Source: Trachemys scripta elegans | Lineage: Eukaryota > Chordata > Testudines > Emydidae | Assembly: GCF_013100865.1 (NCBI RefSeq) | Contig: NC_048301.1 | Coordinates: 7,506,119-7,570,118 of the forward strand | Direction of reading: 5' to 3' | Length of the DNA: 64,000 nucleotides | Shown: one piece after another, positions 35,800 through 46,904 of the stretch | Layout of the letters: every line of letters begins with the position of its first letter | How positions within the stretch are numbered: position 1 is the first letter of the stretch | Notes under the pieces: model-generated | What the model was told of the DNA's origin: nothing | The model's input: the letters and a program-made list of their open reading frames with translations, nothing else | Database searches by the model: none | Translations under genes and position numbers: made by a program

Positions 35800-36250
35800 T
35801 CTCCAGGGACGAAGCGCACTCCCACTCACTCGCCTCATTCCTTTCGGGCCCTTTCTCGGCCTGTCCCTCCCTCGCCGAGCGTGCTAGGTACGGTCCCAAC
35901 ATGAGCCGCCATTTCCTTCCATTACTTAGCTCCGAAAGGAAGGGGAGGGGCTCAATCATCTCACATCCAACACCAGAGCTCCAGAATATGGCCATTCAGG
36001 GCTACCTCCAACATGGCTGCAAAGGGAGACGAATAAGGCCCTGCCCCTCCAAACCGAGTAAGTAGTGGGGAGAGGGCAGCAGGTGCGCACCCGCTGCTTG
36101 TCCCCTGAGCTAGCACTCCGGGAGGGGCAGAGCTGTACCCCTCACTCCCCCATGCCAGCCAGCCGAGCTGGAGCAAGCCGCATGCTTTTAAAGACTGAAG
36201 CAATTTACTCCTGCCCAGCGCAAGAGGGGGCAGCAGCGGGATTGTAGCTT
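35800..36250. promoter_or_regulatory. CpG-richer intronic stretch with two YY1-like motifs
   Basis: About 20 CpG in 450 bases by eye, with GC near 57 percent, against a CpG-poor surround. GCCGCCATTT (35905-35914) and AACATGGCTGC (36010-36020) resemble YY1 sites in opposite orientation, about 100 bases apart. There is no TATA box or first exon that I can identify. It may be a small promoter, an enhancer, or nothing. Only weak support. Confidence 0.2.
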
Positions 36251-37194
36251 TGAGGGGAACCTCTGAGACCCAGGGCCTCCCCATAGGTTGGTGCAGTTTG
36301 CGCAGCACCTACTGCTCAGGCCTATGGCGTTCCTGGCCCATGTCTGGAAATGGTATTCGTTGTGTGGTTGCCCAGTTACGTGATTCCGGTGAATTCCGTG
36401 TGATCTTAATGCAAAGGGAAAGACAGCTAAGCCAGCAGCAGACTTGCTTTTACTAATTAAAAACATACCCTTAGGCGAAATTATTAAAACAAGGGAGGAA
36501 GGAGACTTCCCACTGCCTACATGATTGGTGTGCAAGCTGCAGAGAAAGTTCAGCCCTGATTGAGTTTGACCTGAGTTTCAGTCTTCACTACTCTATTAAA
36601 AATATTGCCGTTGCTTTAAAACAATGGTCCAGTTAACTCATGGTGAGTCATGGGTGTGCTTTTGACAGCCCTGCCAGATGCGTCCATCACAATTAATGCT
36701 ATTACGTTAAACACATTCAGTGAATTAATAACGAAGGGGCCATTGTTCCAAATAGTTACCACTGCAGAGGGAGCACGTGGTTACGAGCTTTTTGTGCCTA
36801 ATTGTCAAGGTGTTTGTCATGTATCAACTAATTGCACATCAGAACATCCAGTAGAGACAACAATGAATACACAGGGCCAGATCCTGAGCTGGTGACCTTG
36901 AAGTCCATACAGCTACACCAATGGACACCAGATGAGAGCTGGCCCTTTGTTGAACGTATGCCAAAGCAGACAATAGGTATAAGCTTGGCTCCACTCAATC
37001 ACAGTTTGCCGTGTCACAGCCAATTAGCATCTTCTTTCAATTGCCAGGGACTTCACAAGTCAGAAATTGCTCACCGGTTGTGCCGGATCTCTGCGCTCTG
37101 TGAATTAATGAGACTTCGCAGGGGTAGACCACAGCAGAACCAGTTGCCCACAAGGAGAGAATAGAATCAGGAGGAAATTAAAATTAAGCTGAAG

Positions 37195-37275
37195 TGCTTA
37201 AAAAAATCAAACAACAAAACAAAACACACACAAACCCCCCAAAACCAAAAACAAACCAAAAAAACCCCAAGGAAA
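37195..37275. repeat. A-rich low-complexity run
   Basis: Stretch of AAACAAAACA and CACAAACCCC type low-complexity sequence with no other feature. Confidence 0.8.
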
Positions 37276-38099
37276 AAGCCAAATGATCTGGATGTTGAGG
37301 TTCTTTGCTATAATGTAGCATGCAGAATGTTTCTGGCACGTCTGAGATGATAACGCTCTCGGGCTCAGGCAAATTTGCATTCTGGTTTGAAAGCTGTGCT
37401 TTCAGTCAAGACATTCAAAGTGGAGACAGACAGCCCGTTATCTAGGCAATGCAAACCACCGTTCAGCAGCGTGTGTGTGAGCTGTGGGCATGTGTGTAGG
37501 GATGTAGGCCTTTCTTTATACTGCTTCAGAACATGTGAGAATTCCCACCAAAGCCAAAGGGACAGCGTGCATCCATCAGTCGAGCAGGATTTGGCTCAAG
37601 TGTGAAAAACCTCTTCTCCTTCGTGATCTGCACAATTGGGGAGCAGGCGGCCTTAGCAACATGGGTTCTGGTCTATTTCCAAAGCATGGCTAGGTGCAGC
37701 CGTGCTGTCCCTGACTCTCATTTCGAAGCGTACACCCTGGGGAGCCAGAGATGCAGGGACAGCTGGATGTTCTCGTGGTTAAGACAAAACCGAGCCAGGA
37801 GGCAAAGAAAACAAGAAAACCACGGCTAGTTCTGACTTCCTGAGTGACCTCACACGAGTCATTCAGCCTCTTTGTGCCGTGGCTTAGTAACCCTGATATC
37901 CATGGGTGTTGTGAGGCGAAAGCGATGACTACTTGTGAAGTGCACTGGCCTTTTTGGAGGGAAGGTATTACATCAGATCCCAGTGCTGAGCAACTCCTGC
38001 GAAACACGGGCGGCCCCGCCATTGTCAACTGTTTGTACATGGCACTGAGGAAGAGACAGTCCTTGCCTCCAGAAATTATCCTCTAGGTACAAAGGGTGG

Positions 38100-38200
38100 C
38101 AGAAAGGAAGGTTACTACCCCTACTTCACAGCTGGGAAACTGAGGCCCAGCGCGCTGGAGTGACTTAACCAAGGCCCTGACAGGTGAGTGTTATTTGCTA
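38100..38200 (-). repeat. CORE-SINE/MIR-like remnant next to the COS exon
   Basis: CAGCTGGGAAACTGAGGCCCA followed by GAGTGACTTAACCAAGG is the conserved core of MIR-like SINEs in antisense. It ends about 30 bases from the exon edge at 38225. Very old and degraded. Confidence 0.5.
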
Positions 38201-38224
38201 AATGTACTGAAGGTAGGTTCTTAC

Positions 38225-38378
38225 CTTTCATCTGCACAAAGTCGAGCTGATGGATGGATTGCAGCAAAGGCGCACTGTCCAGGTTCAAATCAAAGTCTGT
38301 GGTCATCCTTGGGGTCAGCGTCCCTTTTCCCCACTGGTCCTCAGTCAAGTGCACTCTCCTGATCAGAGCATCGGAAAT
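38225..38378 (-). CDS. TRIM9: TRIM9 coding exon: COS box
   Basis: A 154-bp exon of 51 codons plus one base. The reading starts ISDALIRRVHLTEDQWGKG, passes through LTPRMTTDFDLNLDSAPLLQ and ends SIHQLDFVQMK plus a lone G. The acceptor is CCATCAG above 38378 and the donor AAAG|GTAAGA below 38225. The COS box is two short helices with hydrophobic residues that bind microtubules in class-I TRIM proteins; the SAPLLQSIHQLDF stretch is the second helix. The G pairs with CT of the next exon to make alanine, so the junction phase matches. The spacing to the coiled-coil exon (1.6 kb) is the second shortest in this locus after none other than similar small 3' introns. No stop or frameshift is present. 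Confidence 0.94.
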
Positions 38379-40014
38379 CTGATGGCAACAAAGACCACAT
38401 CCTCAGCTATTACACGCCACCCCAGCAAGTGCTTTGTGCCCTAGAAAGAGCTGGTTCTTTATGACGGTAAAAGTCAATGGGGCTTGAAATCAAAGGCTTG
38501 GCCCACGTTGAGTTTGGGCATCACTAAAGTTTCACGGTGACTTGAGTTTTGCCGTTGACTTCAATGGGGCCAGGGTGTCACCCAAGGGCTCTACCGGGGC
38601 CGTTCACTTTAGGTTCAGATTTGTAAATCACTTCAATCAGAACCAAATCATGTATCTGGAGCTACCGAGCATCTTAGTTAGGCCAAATGAATCAAGGCCA
38701 TCTTATGGGGGTGACCCAATGCTCAGAGACGTCAATGCAAGGGCTTTCACTGGCTGCAGTGGGAGCTGGAGCTGATTCTTATGAACTATTATTGTTCTTG
38801 TGAGCCATGTATTGCGTCAGTCTCCCATTGAGGGCTGCGTATTGTAATATTTATTCTAGAGATACAATAAGAATCTTCCTCCAAACTTTTCTCCCAATGT
38901 CTGTGTAAGCCAGTGTTCTCACAGGACGAATTCATTCCTGTTTTGCTTCCGATCTTACACACAGCCTTCGCCAGCCTGTTTCAGTCTCTGACGTCCATGT
39001 AAGCTTTTTTCTCCGTACAGAGGGCCAGTTTCTGATGTCCTTGCTCACAATGAGTAGTAATTTTGCACAGTGCCATTGAAATCATGCAGAGAAAGGTGCT
39101 ACTCATGTGGGTTAAGGGTATCAGGACCTGTCTCATAGCTAGTGCCGCTGCGTTTCTCGTCACCAGCCAGCAGTACACACTCTTAGTGCACAGAGATGTG
39201 TCTCCCTTATTCGGTCTTCATTGACAAGTAATATCTCTAGAAATACATAGCTAATACAGGGTCTGATCCTCCTCATGCTACAGGTGATGGCAGTTTAGCT
39301 GCTGAGTTCCAGTGGAACAGGACAGGGCCCCAAATTACTAAGGAATCTTCTTAATATTGTTACTATTCTAGACTGAAAATGGCGGGAAGAAAATCTCCCT
39401 AGCCTAGATGACTATACTGGGTCCAATCCAGTATGACACCCTGGAGCCCTCTTCCACACCCCACAAATCACTGGGGCTGCATCAGCCAGTGGTGCAAGGG
39501 AGAGCACCCTTACCCTAGCTGGTAACAGTGGGGCCTGTTACACTAGAAAGCAGAAGCACACTGCTGCTGGCCATGTCTCCTCTCCTTGGCCAGGCTTCTG
39601 ACATGGCTCCTATGCTGGTGGCAGTAAGGGGATGGGGGTGATGTAGAGCTTTAATAATCCTTTACAAAGTATTTTTAGACCTTATATATATACAGTCACG
39701 CACACACATATATCGTAGAATCACAGAACTGGAAGGGACCTCGAGAGGTCACCTAGTCCAGTCCCCTGCACTCAAGGCAGGACTAAGTATTATCTAGCGC
39801 CTAAATATTCCTGATGGGATCAGCACATTCTTCTAATGACAATGAATATGGACCAATCAACCTGGGGCCGTACACCTCCGTGGTGTAGCTCCACTGACGT
39901 CACCCCAGTTCCACCAGGGATGAATGTGGCCTCTGGATCTGCATTCGCTCGCTCTCCCAGCCAGCCCAGCTCTTCCTTCCAACGGCACGTGGAAGTGAAC
40001 AGACACAAACCCAC
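38379..40014 (-). other. TRIM9: TRIM9 intron between coiled-coil and COS exons (1.6 kb)
   Basis: Donor GTGGGT on the 40014 side, acceptor CAG at 38379-38381. It holds a short CR1 3' fragment (39713-39820) and one palindromic-type stretch around 38460-38600 (TCAATGGGGC, GACTTCAATGGGG). Otherwise unique. Confidence 0.8.
39713..39820 (-). mobile_element. CR1 3' end fragment (antisense)
   Basis: GTAGAATCACAGAACTGGAAG, GACCTCGAGAGGTCACCTAG and CCAGTCCCCTGCACTCAAGG match the CR1 3' end on the minus strand. Only the tail is present. Confidence 0.8.
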
Positions 40015-40125
40015 CTGTAAAAACCCACTTGGGTCATTCTCTTTGATGACCTCCAGACAGTACTCCATCAGGCCTGTGGTCTGGCGCAGCTTGACTGTGC
40101 AGTGAGAGATCTGGTCTCGTACCAC
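40015..40125 (-). CDS. TRIM9: TRIM9 coding exon: end of coiled coil
   Basis: A 111-bp exon of 37 codons, phase 0 at both ends, follows the longest intron in the window. It reads from VVRDQISHCTVKLRQTTG to KENDPSGFLQ. The acceptor is GTTGCAG above 40125 and the donor CAG|GTGGGT below 40015. It finishes the helical coiled coil and leads into the COS box. The segment CLEVIKENDPSGFLQ is typical of class-I TRIM proteins (TRIM1, 9, 18, 36, 46 and 67), where it precedes the microtubule-associated COS motif. The exon is uninterrupted and I see no substitution that would break the helix. Translation continues at 38378 without a split codon. Confidence 0.94.
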
Positions 40126-40734
40126 CTGCAACGAGACGAGGAGAAGAGAGTTTCCAAGTGCAAGTGGAAGCAATGAGGGTTGAAGGGAATGCGCCTGCCC
40201 CCCAAAAGTTAACAGGGGCTTTGCCATTGGGAACAGGATCAGACCATGAGAGGATGAGACTGAAGAAATCTATCAAAAGATGGGAGCAAAAGACTAAAGA
40301 GAACATCAAAGACAGGAGTTAAATAATTGGACTCCAGAGCCCTGAATCCATGAAGAGCACACAACTGGCATTGGATTCATTATTCAAACTAGTGGGTTAG
40401 ATGTAGCTCTGCTCTCTGCACACCATTAAACGAGGAAGCAACACAGAAACAGCTGAGTTCCAAATAACCGTTTACTCGCTATACACAACACAAGTGGCCC
40501 AGCTACAGATAGACACAGCTGGTAGGGTTCTAGTGGCTTCTGCAGCAGAAGACAGGGAGACTCACTAGAGGGTTTCCAAATTATTCTAAAAGGGGGCTAC
40601 CTAATTCCTATCATCCTCAGCTGGTTCCGATCAGTGGAGTGACTCTGTATCCAAGGAAGACGTGCCAGTTTATCAGCTGAGGTTCCGGCCCAGTATTTTT
40701 AAACTAAACACACATAAACGTCAACATTATCGAT

Positions 40735-40975
40735 TATTATTAGCAGTAATAACACCTAGTCCTTATCTAGCATGTTTCATCAGCAGATCTCAAAGTGCTT
40801 TTCAAAAGAGGTCAGTATCACAATCCCCATTTTACAGATCGGTAAACTGAGGCACAGATTGGTGAAGTGGCTTGCCCGAGGGCATCCAGGAACAGAGCTA
40901 GGCCTAGAGCCAAGGTCTCCTAAATCCCAGTCCAGTGCCCTATTTACTTACAAGGCTACACTGCCTCCTTCCCTT
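40735..40975 (-). mobile_element. tRNA-derived CORE-SINE-like element (antisense)
   Basis: Read on the plus strand: AATCCCCATTTTACAGATCGG, AAACTGAGGCACAG and GTGGCTTGCCCGAGGG form the MIR-like core, and TCCCAGTCCAGTGCCCTA near 40930 is a reversed tRNA-type head. It is decayed and has no coding content. Confidence 0.6.
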
Positions 40976-42263
40976 AGCGGTGGGCTGTAGTGAAAGTAAC
41001 TTCTTCCCAAATGCCAGTGCTGTCAGTAAAAATAGGGTCCTCAGATGCCGCCTTCCTTTATTCCAGGGGCGACGTCTTTCTCCATGAACTCTTTCCACCT
41101 CTGCATAGCTCAGCTCAGCTCTCCCTCTGCTTTGAGAGCGACAGGTGGGAAGTGCTAGATAAGAACTAGGTGGTATTACAGCTAGTAGCTGATAATGCTG
41201 CCGTTTATATTTTTTGATCAACGAATAATCAACTGTTCAGTCCTGCAGGGTGCTGCGTGCTGAGTCCGCGGCACAGGGCACATCAGAGCAGGCCCTACGT
41301 TTGCAGGATGCAACCACTGGTGTCACTGGGTAATGAGAACCGTGGAAACACACGCAAATTAATCCATAGATCTGGAGGACAGGTCAAGGTGAATTACTTA
41401 GTGCTACCTACAAATGACCAGCAAGAATCCATCTGCAAGAACGCCTAGCACTCCACAGATACAATCACTACATCTCTCTTTACAGTCCCTGTAAAATCAC
41501 TTCTTCTTTATGTAACTTTCCCTGTGGCTCTCCAGACCATGTTCTCAATGAAGATGCATCAGTTCAATTGTAGGGGATTCCAAGAAATGGAAGTGCTGCA
41601 TGACCCTGGTGGTGGAATACAAACGGGTGCACTGACCCTGATCCGCCCAGAAAAAGAACAGCAATTTATACCAGATGTCTATACCGGCAGGAATCACAGA
41701 TCATCACTGTGTTGAGTCCTAGTAACTGGAACATTAACATGCCCATCTTTGACCCTTCCCCACAGCCTATGGTGCTTTTTCACTGTGAGTCACTGGAATG
41801 AGTCAATCTTTCTCAACTCTGGCGCTTGGGTCTCCTGATAGTGAATTCTGGAAGATGGCTTTAGTGACTGATATGATGTAAGATATTACATTGTACAATG
41901 CTTACTGCTTGCTAGCGCTTCAGGGCAAAATTCTCCCCTCTAACCTTTACTGCCAATCTCTTACCTGCCATGATGGATTTTTGCTGAATATTCTGCATTT
42001 ATTCAGCATACAGAACTTCAACTGATGTCAATGGAAGTTTTATGCACAGAATACGCAATAGAGATTTTTCACTAAGGATAAGAGATCTGTAGCACAGATC
42101 AGTGAGAGTAATTTTATCCTTTTGGCTGAATGTGCCAATGGCAGGTCTAAGACTTTTTAAAAAAAAGAGCTCAAAGCTCTGTAAAGTTCTCCTTTAGGCC
42201 TCAATCAAGCTAACCGATTCAGTAGATCCTATTTATTTAATGTGTCATACAGACAATAAAGCA

Positions 42264-42375
42264 TAGAATCATAGAAGATTAGGAAGAGACCTCAGGAGGT
42301 CATCTAGTCCAACCCCCTGCTCAAAGCAGGACCAATCCCAACTAAATCATCCCAGCCAGGGCTTTGATGGGATGT
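42264..42375 (-). mobile_element. CR1 3' end fragment (antisense)
   Basis: AGAATCATAGAAGATTAGGAAG, GACCTCAGGAGGTCATCTAG and CCCCCTGCTCAAAGCAGGAC are the reversed CR1 3' end, followed by the CR1 phrase AACTAAATCATCCCAGCCAGG. The 5' part is missing. Confidence 0.85.
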
Positions 42376-43252
42376 TCCATCAGCATATGCAGCAACAAAC
42401 CATTTGAAAAACCTGCAGTAAATGGAACTGGAGAAATCCCGAGGTCACAGTTTTGCATTCATTGCTACAGTAGTTACACCACAGTATCTATGTACCTGTG
42501 ATTCACCAGCCAGGTATTTGGATAGACAGCACTATTGGCACGGTAGCTTCATCTGATGACAAGTGAAATGTATCTCCCAACCATCCTCATTGCTCAGATA
42601 CCGTAAGGTGAAATGAAGCACGCTCTAATCTTCCGCACTCAATGTGACTGTGCAATTACTCTTTCAGGCCAATCAGTGAGATCTTGTGTTTCTCAGGGAT
42701 AATTTAACCACCTATACATAATTACCTACCACACTGAAAACTGTCCAGAGCTCCATGTAACTCAGGCTGATATGCCCACTTATGCAGCAATGCATTAGTT
42801 AAAGGATTGCCAACAAATAATTTTCTATATAGCTCCTGATTTGTATTGACTCTCCACTGTGTGCAAAAACCCCTTTTGCTGGTTTTATCCCTCTTTCTAG
42901 GAAAACATTCCATTCCATTTGATTGCGGTAAACTGAAGCCAGGGTAATCCCCTTTGGTTTAATTCTCTGGGTCTGAATTTGCTTTCACTTATACTGATGC
43001 AAGCCAGGTCTAAGTTCACTGAAGTCAGGAGTTGCACCAATGTACGGAGAAGAGAATCAGGTCTAGGCTGTCCATGCACCAGCAACCCTAACCATATCAA
43101 CACAAGAGCATTCACAGCTCCGGAAACAGTATTAACTAGTGCACTGTTGAGGTAAAACCAGCAGGGGGAGCTCACACATTGTTTTTTGGTATGTTCCCCC
43201 ATACCAAAGTGGTGAATGCTAGTTTGCTTTTAATTTTGAGGCAGCATGCAGT

Positions 43253-43410
43253 AGAATCATAGAATATTACGATTGCAAGGGACCTCAGGAGGTTATCTAG
43301 TCCAACCCCCTGCTCAAAGCAGAACCAATACCCAACTAAATCATCCAATCCCCAACTAAATCATCCTAGCGATGGGTTATCTATCTTTCAAGGCCAGGAT
43401 ATAATGCAGA
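43253..43410 (-). mobile_element. CR1 3' end fragment (antisense) with a small internal duplication
   Basis: AATCATAGAATATTACGATTG and GACCTCAGGAGGTTATCTAG are the reversed CR1 3' end. The phrase CCCAACTAAATCATCC occurs twice in a row with a four-base spacer around 43330-43370, a local duplication not found in the other copies here. Confidence 0.8.
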
Positions 43411-43555
43411 GAGGCTGCCTTCACCACGGCATGGCAATTAGAAGGGCACATCAGAGTTTTGCCCTAAACATATTGAAGATTTCCCTATAATTATGAGGAA
43501 GATGTAATTCAATGCTAATTTGACACCCAAATGAGCTGAAATGATTATCCTGAGA

Positions 43556-43800
43556 AGGAGGAGCACGACCTAGTGGCCAGGCCAGTAGACTGGAGCCCTG
43601 GGTTCCACTCCTGGCTCTGCCATTGACAAACTGTGTGACCATGCCCAAATCATATCCCTTTTCCGTGCCTCAGTTTCCCTCCTTTATCTATTTAGATTGT
43701 GAGCTCTTTGGGGCAGGGACTGTCTCTCACTATAGGTTTGATCCATGCCTAGCATAGAACCTCTGAGCACAAGTGTAATACAAATGATAAAATATAAATA
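43556..43800 (+). mobile_element. tRNA-derived SINE, tortoise Pol III/Cry type
   Basis: CCTAGTGGCCAGGCCAGTAG resembles an A-box region and GGGTTCCACTCCTGGC a B box. It continues TCTGCCATTGACAAACTG and CCTCAGTTTCCCTCC, then GTGAGCTCTTTGGGGCAGG near the 3' end, closing in an A/T-rich tail (ACAAATGATAAAATATAAAT). The B box is better kept than in the copy at 9485-9755. Confidence 0.8.
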
Positions 43801-44689
43801 CACTGTCTTCTAACACCAACCAGCCCCTCACAACGCTTCTATTCCTTCCGCCAGCAATTTCTCAAGAAGCTCCTCTGTACCCAGGCTTAGGAACTGGGCT
43901 TTGGCTCTTGTCAAAAAGCTGGTGCCTCCTGGGAAGTGTCGTTCCTGGCTCGGCTGCTGTTCTTTCCAGAACACATTGCAGCGAGCGAAGGTCACTGCTT
44001 CCACTCATTTTGGTCGCTTGATGTACTTTGACATTTTCAATTAACCAGTTTTAACCACAGCCCCACGCACAGCAGCTGTTTGCAGCACAACGGGTGGCCC
44101 TAAACTCAGGGGGCTAAAGTCTGCTTTACCTTTCAGGGGAATGGCGCAAAAACAGATTCCCTGCTAGCAAAGGCGTCAGGATGGTTTCCCCAGTCCCTAG
44201 GCCTGCCTCTGGTCTGCAGCCCAGGTTTTTAAACCACTTCAGAGCATCGCTAGGGCTAGTTTACAATGGCCAGGGGAACCAAGCTCCTGCACTGTCCAGG
44301 GGAAACAGAAGTAGGACTGGGCCCCGAGAGTTTCATCGTCTGAATAAGCTGAGAGCAACTTGCTCACTGGCCAATACAAATCTAATCCCGTCTATACCTT
44401 TAACACTGCTCCTCCGGGACTTGGCACCTCACTCCAAAGCCATCTCTGCTGCTCTCACCATTGTGTCGAGCACATGACAAGTCCCGAGACCCCGCATGGG
44501 TTCTCATTAGCCCTTAGCTTCTTGGTTCATTGGGGCTGATTCCCTGCTGCCTTGTAACCTGGTCTAGTCATTTGTGTCGGGCAAAGTGGGTGCAAAAGAC
44601 TCCTTGGGCCAGATTCTTGTCTCAGGTGCTTCGGTTCTAAACCCCCTCTAATCCTCCAGTCTTCAGTGGTGGTGCTCTGGGGTAAGTAA

Positions 44690-44895
44690 GGGGATGTCTA
44701 CACTGCAATACACAGCAGTATAGACATTTGGGCTTGGGCTGGAACCCGAGCTTTGGGATCCTGCAAGGACAGAGAGTCTCAGAGCTTGACTCCGGCTCAA
44801 GCCCAAACGTCCATACCGCAGATTTGTGGCTGTGCAACCCACGCCCCACGAGCCTGAGTCAGCTGACTTGGGCCAGCCGCGGCCATGTCGACCCC
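44690..44895. mobile_element. Foldback MITE, GTCTACAC family, right end missing
   Basis: Starts GGGGATGTCTACACTGCAA and shares TTTGGGCTTGGGCTGGAAC, CCTGAGTCAGCTGACTTGG and CCAGCCGCGGCC with 33483-33756. The expected right inverted repeat is absent; the match fades after GGCCATGTCGACC. Confidence 0.6.
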
Positions 44896-46489
44896 GTGGC
44901 CTTCTCAGATTCTCTCCTCAATGGCAACCATTCAGATGACCTGATTCGGGCCATATGGCTGTGCTGCAGGATAAGCAGTCACTGCCCAGTCACGGAACCT
45001 GCTCTGGTTCCTAAAGTGCACGTCGACCACAAACACCAACGCACCTGAAGAGACTGCGTGTTTCGCTGTCGGTCGGACCACGGAGGGGCTGTGAAAACGC
45101 CGTGCCAAATGCACATAAAAGCAGCCGCCTCCCCTTCATCCCATCCTGCTGTGAAAACGCTCCCCTGGGAAATGCGTCTACTGCTAGGGAGGCAACAAAT
45201 ATGGGATTGGCAAAACAATCTTTATCTTCTAATCTTTTTTGCAGTTAAATCTCGGTTCAGTTCTCGCTGGATAATGAATTCATGTGCTTCTCCCTACAAA
45301 GTCAATGCTTTAATAATATCATCAGTGGAATCACCATCTGCTATACCTGGCAATGCATGTAAATCTCAGACCGTTTTATTTTAGCTAAGCGTTAAATTAA
45401 GAAAATGGTTTCAAGGAGAGACTAAGGTCAATGGCAAGTTAGTCTATCCCGGGGGCCTACTGCAGATCAGATGCCCAATGCTGGTTCACATAGGCCTTGC
45501 ACGCTTCATGCACTGTTTGTGTTACTGGCTGCGAAGCAGAACACACCGAAGAGTACGTGCAATAGACAATGCAAATGTATATCCGGATTGCACTGCAGAG
45601 CTCAGGCACTGTGTGCGGACGAAGCACTAGACTGAACATGGGAATTTTAAACCTACAATATTATGCAAAGTCAAAACACTGACGATTGTCATCAGCAGGG
45701 TGATTAGCCGGGCCTGGACCAGGTCCAACACGTTTAGGAAGCAGGATTAATGAAATTCCCACGTATGTCAATAGATGCTGTGTAGCTGAGCGTTCAGCTG
45801 TGAGCACAACTGTCCTGCGCTTTGGGTCCAGCACTCACACCACAAAGGCGGACCCAGTCTGCAGCTGCAGGGCCTCCTTGTAATTCATCCGCTCGAGCAG
45901 GAGGGACCGCAGGAGCTTGCATCCCCAGGGAAGAGGCTGGGGGCTCCACCACTTCAAACCTGCAGATCCCACTGGATTTACCAGCGCCCTGAAGCATCTA
46001 CACAGTCACCCTGACCTCTGCTCTGGCGCCCATCCCCCTTGCTTCTGTGCACAGATGTGCTGCTAGGGGCTCCCCTGTCCCACAGCTGCCCTGGACTCCC
46101 CCCCACGCCCCCAGAGGGAAGGGAGGATTTTCCCAGGGCAGAGGGGGAAGCAGAGATTCCTCGGGTTTTGCCCGTAGGTTAGGAGTTTTGAATCTGGCAG
46201 TGAACAGCTGGCCCACTCCTGCCCTTCCAAAGCAGAGCTCCCAGGAGCTCCGAAAGGTGGGCGCCTGTGATTATGGGGGGAAAGTGGGGCAAACCCAGAG
46301 AGAGCCTTCCAGCCTTCCGTGTCCCCCAAGCCAGGATCCGTGGGACTGAGCTCCCCTCTGGGCACATGCATCTGTGGGGGAGCCTCGATTTTACATGGGT
46401 TCCCCAGTTCCACTTCCGGCATCACTGGGGGGACGCATACAAAAGCTGTGCTGCTTAGTGCCTGAGCAATGACACGTTGGAACCATGCA

Positions 46490-46904
46490 CGTGGAGCTCC
46501 CTATGTGTGTGGTTCATCCCTCCCAGGCTTAATAGGGAGGGGGCAGTCTCCCCCACAGAAACATCCCCCCCCCCCCCCCCCGGAAGGGCACTCCATGGGC
46601 CTGGAGAGCTGTGTGTGTGTGTGGGGAGAGGTAGGAGTGGCTGGGAGAATGGAAGAGCCAAATCCCCATTGTTCCCCCCTCTGTATTCCTTTCCCTTGTC
46701 CCTCTCCTCAGAGGTGGGATCCCCATGGAAGGGGTGTCCCTGGGCCATCCACTGGCTGGAGAAACCTGAGTGGAGCCAGGCTGACAGGGAGCCCATGGAG
46801 TGCCCTTCCGGGGGGCGGGGAGTGCTTCTGTAGGGGAGACTGCCCCCTCCCTATTAAGCCCAGGACGGGTGAACCACACACATAGGGGACTCCCCACTGG
46901 CAGG
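46490..46904. repeat. Large inverted repeat (about 105-bp arms) with a poly-C tract
   Basis: The left arm (about 46490-46604) contains CTATGTGTGTGGTTCATCCC, GGCTTAATAGGGAGGGGGCA and AAGGGCACTCCATGGG. Its reverse complement follows as the right arm (about 46793-46904): CCCATGGAGTGCCCTTCC, TGCCCCCTCCCTATTAAGCC and GAACCACACACATAGGGG. Arms are separated by about 190 bases and differ at several sites. The left arm has a C run of about 19 (46563-46581) where the right arm has GGGGGGCGGGG. This could be a foldback transposon or an inverted local duplication. Frames of 113-154 codons on both strands result from the arms and are not genes. Confidence 0.8.

Larger units (their letters stand above)
32544..38224 (-). 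other. TRIM9: TRIM9 intron between COS and FN3 exons (5.7 kb)
   Basis: Donor GTAAGA at the 38224 side, acceptor TAG at 32544-32546. Contents: a foldback MITE (33483-33756), a CpG-richer stretch near 35800-36250, an A-rich run at 37195-37275 and a CORE-SINE-like remnant around 38110-38200. I see nothing in 32560-33480 or 33760-35270 beyond unique sequence. Confidence 0.75.
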
